Part shown: positions 58,201 through 64,000 of the stretch, in pieces
How positions within the stretch are numbered: position 1 is the first letter of the stretch
How the letters are laid out: every line of letters starts with the position of its first letter
Assembly (NCBI GenBank): GCA_900088475.1
Contig: FLMG01000516.1
Coordinates: forward strand, 57,257 to 121,256
Direction of reading: 5' to 3'
From: Hyphochytrium catenoides
Taxonomy: Eukaryota; Sar; Hyphochytriomycetes; Hyphochytriales; Hyphochytriaceae
DNA length: 64,000 nucleotides
Notes under the pieces: generated by a model
Databases searched by the model: none
What the model was told of the DNA's origin: nothing
The model's input: the letters and a program-made list of their open reading frames with translations, nothing else
Program-made: the position numbers and the translations under genes

Positions 58201-58872
58201 CGCTTCCCCGTTCACGCTCTTGCAGGTCGTTCCTACGCAGTACACCCGGTTAGACGGCCAGAGGATGCTAACGAACCAGTACTCAGTCACCGAGCACTTT
58301 AGAGTCACGGGACCGGAGTCAGGAAGAGGGCTGCCTGGTGAGTCTTACTTGAATCTAGAGGGCTGATACTGGGAAATAGATTGACACGAGAGCCAAAGCA
58401 GAACACATAAAGCTGTGGAGTCAGTAAAGTGCGAAACAAACGGCTCCCTCCAAAGCATCAGCAACCTGAGGGTCCACGACAAGGAGAGTAGGAATCGAGA
58501 GGAGGAGGAGGAGGAGGGCAAGTGTCCAGTAACAAGTAGTGCTGGGATTATGTGGCAATGGCCAACTTGTCTGTCCAACGATTGACATATGCTCTTTAGG
58601 TCTGCTCTTAAATTATGAGTTCTCCCCGATCGCTTACTACGTGGAAGAGAGACGAAAGGGCTTCCTCCAGTTCTTAACTAGCGTCTGCGCCATAGTGGGA
58701 GGAGTCTTCACGGTACGGAAGAGCGTCAGTACCTGGTTTTCCTATCCTCTCCTTCTCATTGATTTTTGATTTTTTCCAGGTGATGGGCATTTTGGATCGC
58801 CTGTTAGAAGGAACAGTGATGAAGGCGGGCAGAAGAGGGTCTGCCAAGCACCAGACGTTGCATGCGAAGTAG
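55290..58872 (+). CDS. ERGIC3: ERGIC3/Erv46 ER-Golgi cargo receptor, 15 exons
   Basis: Exons: 55290-55380, 55584-55651, 56050-56126, 56341-56395, 56476-56524, 56671-56702, 56906-56958, 57092-57167, 57307-57387, 57490-57570, 57764-57904, 58064-58144, 58226-58337, 58600-58712 and 58780-58872. All phases agree, giving 400 residues. COPII/COPI-cycling protein that works with Erv41 to retrieve or export cargo. The N-terminal PKALDEFRTRT leads to a first span (about 34-48, with MSELKYYYTT). The luminal domain has VAVDTIDVAGN, the CLSCYGAK...CCNTC cysteine pairs (156-172), GCNITGMLVVDKVAGRIHFGPG, MVNPLDGVERI, GIFQYYLKVVPTQY and TNQYSVTEH. The C-terminus has EFSPIAYYVEERRKGFLQFLTSVCAIVGGVFTVMGILD with the second span (about 354-375) and a short tail. 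Length and order match the family. The smallest exon is 32 nt. Confidence 0.96.
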
Positions 58873-59724
58873 TGACTTCCACGGTTTGCTTTGTTATTAG
58901 TTACAACCTAGAGGCGTTTGGTCTCTATGAGGCAATATCGCTTCTCTATCAGAATAGACTTTGGCAGTACCATGTTAGAGTTCAAGTCCTCATCCCTTAG
59001 CCTTAGTAAAGGCTGCTGCCACCGTGTCATATCTATCTCAAGACTCTGGGGCTATCCCCTTCCAGCTCATTCGTTCACTTTGGGGCCTTCCTCGTAGCTT
59101 CGCCTCATAGAATAAACATCAGCTGGGCCACTTTCAGTGACTCACAGCCCAGGAAGTTTGTACCTGTTACTGGGGCGATGCTGTGGACAGTCCGGCAATC
59201 CCTCTTCAGCAGCACGGGACAACGCTGTTTTGAACCTTTATCATGTCTCGCTAGATAAGCGTTCACCGCTCTTTGGACGTGATTCTCACAGGTGTGAGTG
59301 CCCATAAACCTCTTCTGAACAGGTCTCTACTATCTTTCGTTAGCATGTCGACTGTGCTATTGTTTTGGAGGAAAGAGACAGTGGGTGACCATCTGTCCGT
59401 TTACTCTTCCATGATGTCTGCTTTATACTTAGTCTTATTGAGAGATAGCAGCTGATGGCAACATGTCAGCGAAGCTCTTACACTCCTTCCCTTCGAAGAA
59501 AATCTTGGAGGATGATCATAGTTCATAGTGCACCGTTTGCTCGTCTCTTCTATCTCTCCTTTGGATCTTCCCTTACTTGATATCAGCCGCCTTCTCAGGC
59601 TCAGATGTGAATGTTTTGCCTATAACTCTTTCCGTAGTAGTATAACCATTACACATAGACCTGGCACCTACTCTTCCTCATGCACCGCCCTTCCCTCATA
59701 AGCTATGAGCGGTCAACAGCCAAT
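58873..59724. other. Intergenic 3' of ERGIC3
   Basis: No gene is supported. Only short frames are open, and it is expected to include the ERGIC3 3' UTR. Confidence 0.5.
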
Positions 59725-60218
59725 ATGATGGATAGTACAGACAAGGCGTGGGTGAGAGTGAATGGATCTTCAAACAGAGAGGAGATAGATTTGGTACTGT
59801 CACGCTGTCACTGCCAGTTCGATCTTTCCCTTCCCCATCTTCTTCTTCCCCTTTCCTCGGAGAGTTATTCTTCACATCAGCGCTCATCCTTACTACTTGT
59901 ACTACTTCCAGAGGGTTGCGGTGTCGGGCCAGCAACTGCCACCCTTCCTCCTCTCTCCTCAAGGTGCTTGCAAGCTTGAGAACCAAGCCTTATGCTTGTC
60001 TCCAAGCAGCAGAGATGTTGAAGAACGACCGTTCCCTGCGAACAGTCTCCTACGGCTCCTGGGTAACACCGAGAAACGAGTACAGCGGCCGAGGGAGCAG
60101 CAAGGATAACAAAGAGTCTAAGAGAGAAGCCTCAACTGCTTCTCCAGCCTCCTTCCTCATCACCTCCTCCAAGTCGCAGAGGGAAGAAACCTCATCAGGA
60201 ACTCTTCGATCGAGGTAG
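59725..60218 (+). CDS. Possible two-exon small gene, unknown product
   Basis: ATG 59725 opens nine codons ending in DKAW before a GTGAGA donor (59752). A CTCAAG acceptor leads to an open frame at 59964-60218 in matching phase, beginning VLASLRTKPYACLQAAEML and ending in a Ser/Lys-rich tail. The composite would be 93 residues. No domain is recognised. The stop overlaps an AGGTAG donor-like sequence (60215-60220), so it might continue by splicing. The evidence is only splice signals plus an open frame. Confidence 0.3.
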
Positions 60219-62442
60219 ATCTTTTCCCTTCATCATCAGAGTGGGAGGAGGAAAAGAGAAGAGACACCCTGAAAGTGCAGCTTTGTAGCCCGGCTCTCTC
60301 TGTGCAGATGGTGTCAAGAGGAGAGAGATGTGATGCTAGCTGGTCAAAAGAGGAGAGAGGCGCCTCCAGGGTAGGAACATGAGAAGAAGCTTGATGGAAG
60401 GATGGGTAGGAGGAACACGAGCGGACATAAGAAATGATCGAGCCTCTCTCTCTCTTTCTCTCTCTCTCTTTTTGTCTCTCTCTCTCTCTATCACTCTCTC
60501 TCTTTCCCTCTATCTGTTTCTCTTTTCGTCTCTCTCTCTTTCTCTCTTCTCTCACTCTTTTCTTTGTCTCTCTCTCTCTTTGTCTCTCTCTTTCTTTCTC
60601 TCTCTTTCTCTTCTCCTTCACTCTCGCCTTTTTTTCTCTCTCTCTCTCTTCTCTCTCATCCTCTTTTCTCTCTCCCTCCCTTCAGGATTCAAAAGTGTGT
60701 CACATTTTATAAAAGCCGTTAGCGGTCAAAAGATCGCACCGCCTAACTAAAAGAGGAGGAAAGAAGGCGGCTGGGGATCTGCCTTTTTTTAATCTTTGCT
60801 CCATCATTATTGATGGGGGAACAAAAGATCTGATGACCCTCTGGCCGCTTGTCCTGCACTTTCTTCAGGAGAGCGATACTCTTATTGTCCACCGGGAGAC
60901 GCACACACACTAGAGAGAGAGAGAGAAGGGCGTCGAGACAGAGAGGAGGTTTAAAGACTGGACTAAGATACTGAGAGAGAGAGACAGAGTGAGGATATGA
61001 TGTGACTGTCTGGTCAGAGAAAGGCTGTACGTAAACCTAACGTTTGTTAAGGCGAATCTTTTTCTCTCCTCTTTCCTCGTTTTGCCTCTGTGAGAGCCAC
61101 TTGTAACTTCCAAAACATAGAATAGGCGTGTAGGCCAACGGCTGACACCTCTGGAACCTTATAGACTCTTAGACAAAAAGAGGGCGGATGGGCGAGTCGG
61201 AAATACAACACCTAACAATGGAGAGAAGCTCTTGTCTTGCACGTCCTTGTGGGGGTTTGAAATTTGTGCAGGATTATAGGGAACCTTTTGGTGTAGTTTC
61301 GCCTCTATTCTTTAAAAACTTTGGCTGTGTGGGTTTGTCTCGACATCTGTGATCTTTTTGACTAATCCTTATAGATAATACCCCTAATATCATGTCTCTG
61401 CCAGGGAAACACCCAGTGAAAGAGAGAGTGAGTTTGGGACTTGATGTTCCGTATCATTTTGCCTTCCTCCCCCCACCCAACGTCACGCTGTCTCTCTCGC
61501 CCCTTCAAGGACTTTCTTCAGCACGTTTGTAGCGCTTGGGACGAAGGATGGTTGCGGGTTGGAAATAAAGCTGTTGTTAGACTTTTCGGTAGTGTTAATG
61601 TTCCGCCTTGCAGAGCGGAAAAAGAGACATACAGAGCGAAACACGTCAAGGATTTTTTTACTCCCCAGTGATTTTAGAATGAGAGAGAGCTGTACTGTAT
61701 TTCCGCCCCCAATTCGCCCTGTCCCTCATTTCCGCTTGGGTGTTTTACTTCCTCTACGGAGTATATTTTTCCTTGTCTTCTGGACCCCCATCGCGCTCAA
61801 GAGCTTTTTGGTCCCTGATTTTGGGTGCTGTCAGATGTGAGAGAGGAGGAGGAGGGAAGGGAGGAAAGAAGGACTAGTGAGGCAAAAAGATTGTTTGGAC
61901 TGTGAATTTGGGCGATTGAGATAGAGAAATAGACCTTTTGTTATGGGGATGAAAGCGGCGAAAATAGGCCGCAAAGCTGAGCGAAATTCATTAGGTCCAG
62001 CAAAAATGAAGCTCGTCAACCGTGCAATTTCAGAGATTTTTGATCGCGCATTGCAGAGACTGGACGTTGAGATTGCGGAGAGGGCGTAACAGAGACTTGC
62101 AGACAGCTTGTACTGCTCCATCAAGGGCCCTAACTCTATCAGTAGCGAAAAAGACGAGATTTACTTGTGTCGTACACTTAATACCGGCAAGTTGGTCTAT
62201 AGAAAGAGGTTGTTCGGACGACACCAACAAAGTGCTTCAGACTGCTGAGCTTTGGCAAGACCTTCCAAACTGAGAAATAAGAGCTGTCGAAGTACTTCCG
62301 CTGCGAAGGGACGGTCTTTGGTCTCACATTGAGCTGATCACTGAGAAGACATCTCAGGACTTAGAAAAAGCCTCCATTATACTGCACTAAACCTTGGCTT
62401 GCGTGGATTAGACTGGACTAGTAGCCTCCAACTACCCGCATA
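60219..62442. other. Region upstream of the MYB gene, with a CT microsatellite
   Basis: Apart from the CT repeat, there are open frames at 61441-61671 and 61559-61840 (+) and 61831-62124 (-) with no recognised domains. The last few hundred bases presumably contain the promoter of the MYB-like gene. Confidence 0.4.
60446..60690. repeat. Imperfect (CT)n microsatellite
   Basis: About 245 bp of CTCTCT with TTT, GTC and ATC interruptions on the plus strand, the longest dinucleotide tract in the window without an N gap. The open frames across it (Leu/Ser-rich on plus, Arg/Glu-rich on minus) are artefacts of the repeat. Confidence 0.9.
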
Positions 62443-63534
62443 ATGAGCCAACACGCTGGTTACTGGGAGTATTCAATACCTTCGTACGGTACTCATGTTA
62501 TGCAACCGCCTCCAATGATGGGACCCCATCGGTACCATGAGGGATATGTTCCAATGACAGACGCCTACAGGATGGTCATTCCGCCTCCTCCACCGCCTCC
62601 TCCTCTTGCAGCGCCAGCGTCCTTCCGCTTGTCCTCACTGCTCAATAACGACGAAGCCATGGAAAATAGGGCGAGCATTGGAAGTCGTAAATCCCTCTCA
62701 TCAGGGGATGAGCGTGGTCTGAAATCAGGGAAGATTCGGAAGTTTGGTGAGGAGGGTGACGCTCTCACTCAAGCTAAAGCCGACACACAACGCGACGTCG
62801 AGGGTGTACCCAAGAAGAGGAAAATGAAAAAAGAAAAAGTTGAGAAGGAGCCTTCGGTAGCTTCTGGAGCATCTTCATCTGACGAAAGAGACCAGCAGCT
62901 TGAAGAAGAAAAGGGTTCGGGTGCTGTTCGGGACGGCCGATGGAGGCCCGACGAGCACCAGCGCTTTCTTAAAGGTTTTGCAGAGTTTGGAAATCAATGG
63001 AAGAGAGTACAGCAGGTAGTCGGGACTAGGACGGTCACGCAGGTCAGGACACACGCTCAGAAGCACCTGCTCAAGCTGCAGAAGCTTCAGCGAACAGATA
63101 CAGACAGGGATGATGGTAGGGGAGGTTTCGATTCATCCTCTTCCGAGTTCGTGGATGCACACAAGGGATCACATCAGCAGCAAGTAGACCAAATCAAGAA
63201 GAAGAGCAAACACTCCACAGAAGTCGCAACACACTCCGTATCAAGACCATCCGAGCTCTCAGATGCAGAAAGAGAGCTCATTGCGGCGCAAGCTCTGTGT
63301 GGCTTGCTAAATGCGTCCTTTGATGCTAGTTCTCTAGGCAAGTCACTCAAGAAGACAACAAAGAGTAAAGACGCCTCATCGTCTTCTCCTCTGACCTCCA
63401 AGAAAAATATCAAGCAATACGTCTGCCGCGCTTGCGGACTTCCCAAGAAAGGACACAATTGTACTGTCTCTAGCCAAGCCGGAGAGGCAATGGAGAACAG
63501 CGCAGATGAGTCCGGTCCCGCCACCAGTGGGTAA
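62443..63534 (+). CDS. SHAQKYF-like single-repeat MYB protein with C-terminal CxxCG-PKKGH-C motif
   Basis: Probable DNA-binding regulator, 363 residues from ATG 62443, intronless as read. The N-terminus is Pro-rich (a run of proline codons near residues 47-54). A basic cluster PKKRKMKKEK (123-132) is a likely nuclear signal. The MYB-like repeat spans about 166-212: GRWRPDEHQRFLKGFAEFG, NQWKRVQQVVGTRTVTQV, then RTHAQKHLLKL, a variant of the SHAQKYF box. The C-terminus carries CRACGLPKKGHNC (328-340), a small zinc-knuckle-like motif seen with this MYB type in diverse protists. A donor-like GTAAGC overlaps the TAA stop (63530-63535), so the gene may be spliced there and end slightly later. Target genes are unknown. 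Confidence 0.92.
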   Translation: MSQHAGYWEYSIPSYGTHVMQPPPMMGPHRYHEGYVPMTDAYRMVIPPPPPPPPLAAPASFRLSSLLNNDEAMENRASIGSRKSLSSGDERGLKSGKIRKFGEEGDALTQAKADTQRDVEGVPKKRKMKKEKVEKEPSVASGASSSDERDQQLEEEKGSGAVRDGRWRPDEHQRFLKGFAEFGNQWKRVQQVVGTRTVTQVRTHAQKHLLKLQKLQRTDTDRDDGRGGFDSSSSEFVDAHKGSHQQQVDQIKKKSKHSTEVATHSVSRPSELSDAERELIAAQALCGLLNASFDASSLGKSLKKTTKSKDASSSSPLTSKKNIKQYVCRACGLPKKGHNCTVSSQAGEAMENSADESGPATSG

Positions 63535-64000
63535 GCGAGCAGGTACTCTCATCATCTCTTCTTCCAGCTTGTCGTGGAGCACTTCCCTCGTTGAGCTACT
63601 ATCTATCTTCTTGTACACTAGTGCGCTGTAAGGGCGACGGGGCAACGATACGTCAGGCAGAGGAATCCAAACTTAGAAAAGAGAAGTGAAGATAAGGAGC
63701 TCTGTTTTCTTACTAGGCAGTCAATGTACAGTAGCTTCCTGTGCTCTAGCGCCTACCTTTCTCCCCCGCATATATATACTACATATAAAGCTATTATTGC
63801 CTCTCAGACAACCAGTCTCCATTCTTATCAACCTTAGACAATGAAATGGTGAGCGATACTGCTCAGTATTCACAGCCTCTTCTTTACGTTAAGCATCCCT
63901 TTCCTCTCCGAGAGTAAATATTGACCGCCACCAAAACCGAACCATGGCAGCATCTTCATGCTACTTTGAGGTCGTGGAAGCATAAAGTAAACGAGGCTCC
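63535..64000. other. 3' end of window
   Basis: No gene is supported. If the GTAAGC at 63531 is used as a donor, a TTCCAG acceptor near 63568 would add about 20 codons to the MYB-like protein. An AT-rich TATATATA stretch lies near 63771. Confidence 0.45.

Noticed and set aside
60160..60750. Arg/Glu-rich minus ORF and Leu/Ser-rich plus ORFs
   Set aside because: They are translations of a CT/GA microsatellite in different frames.
1..64000. CRISPR arrays, operons, bacterial promoters or ribosome binding sites
   Set aside because: None seen; the spliced genes and secretory-pathway content show nuclear eukaryotic DNA.

Overview
This window is nuclear DNA of a microbial eukaryote. The evidence is spliced genes with GT-AG introns and pyrimidine-rich acceptors, secretory-pathway and cytoskeletal proteins found only in eukaryotes (myosin, an ERGIC3/Erv46 cargo receptor, a TMEM94-type pseudo-P-type ATPase, a GT31 galactosyltransferase), decayed non-LTR retroelements, and abundant (CT/GA)n microsatellites within and between genes. 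The lineage cannot be fixed from the sequence. A protist such as an alveolate, stramenopile or cryptophyte fits a SHAQKYF-like single-repeat MYB combined with a CxxCG-PKKGH-C knuckle, but this is inference.

Layout. 0-1.8 kb: minus-strand 5' end of a myosin heavy chain, running off the left edge. 1.8-16.1 kb: mostly unassigned. It holds an unresolved interval with exon-like blocks (6.4-9.3 kb), an ORF with an internal repeat interrupted by an N gap (11.2 kb), and a frameshifted PIF1-like helicase relic (13.0-13.6 kb). 16.1-17.5 kb: intronless secreted subtilisin. 19.3-21.8 kb: eight-exon alpha/beta hydrolase of the ICME/arylformamidase type. 22.8-26.2 kb (minus): three-exon membrane protein with a MORN-like segment and a DUF900-type hydrolase domain. 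31.0-32.5 kb: intronless UDP-glucose 4-epimerase. 33.2-35.7 kb: retroelement C-terminal fragments, two of them in inverted orientation. 36.9-38.2 kb: intronless type II GT31 core-1-like beta-1,3-galactosyltransferase. 40.2-49.9 kb (minus): 25-exon TMEM94/ERMA-like gene. 52.0-52.8 kb (minus): small two-span membrane protein. 53.7-54.8 kb (minus): Siw14/PFA-DSP-type phosphatase. 55.3-58.9 kb: 15-exon ERGIC3. 62.4-63.5 kb: intronless MYB-like regulator.

The spliced models for myosin, hydrolase, DUF900, TMEM94, phosphatase and ERGIC3 were built by hand from splice signals and family conservation. In every complete model the intron phases agree across all junctions and the total length is divisible by three. 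Much of the right half concerns the endomembrane system: UDP-Gal supply (GALE), UDP-Gal use (GT31), an ER P-type-ATPase-like protein, an ER-Golgi cargo receptor and a probable inositol-pyrophosphate phosphatase. No operon-like or defence-like system was found. The items most worth a second look are the DUF900/MORN membrane hydrolase, the GALE-GT31 pair of intronless genes, the inverted retroelement copies, the PIF1 relic and the repeat-bearing ORF cut by an assembly gap.
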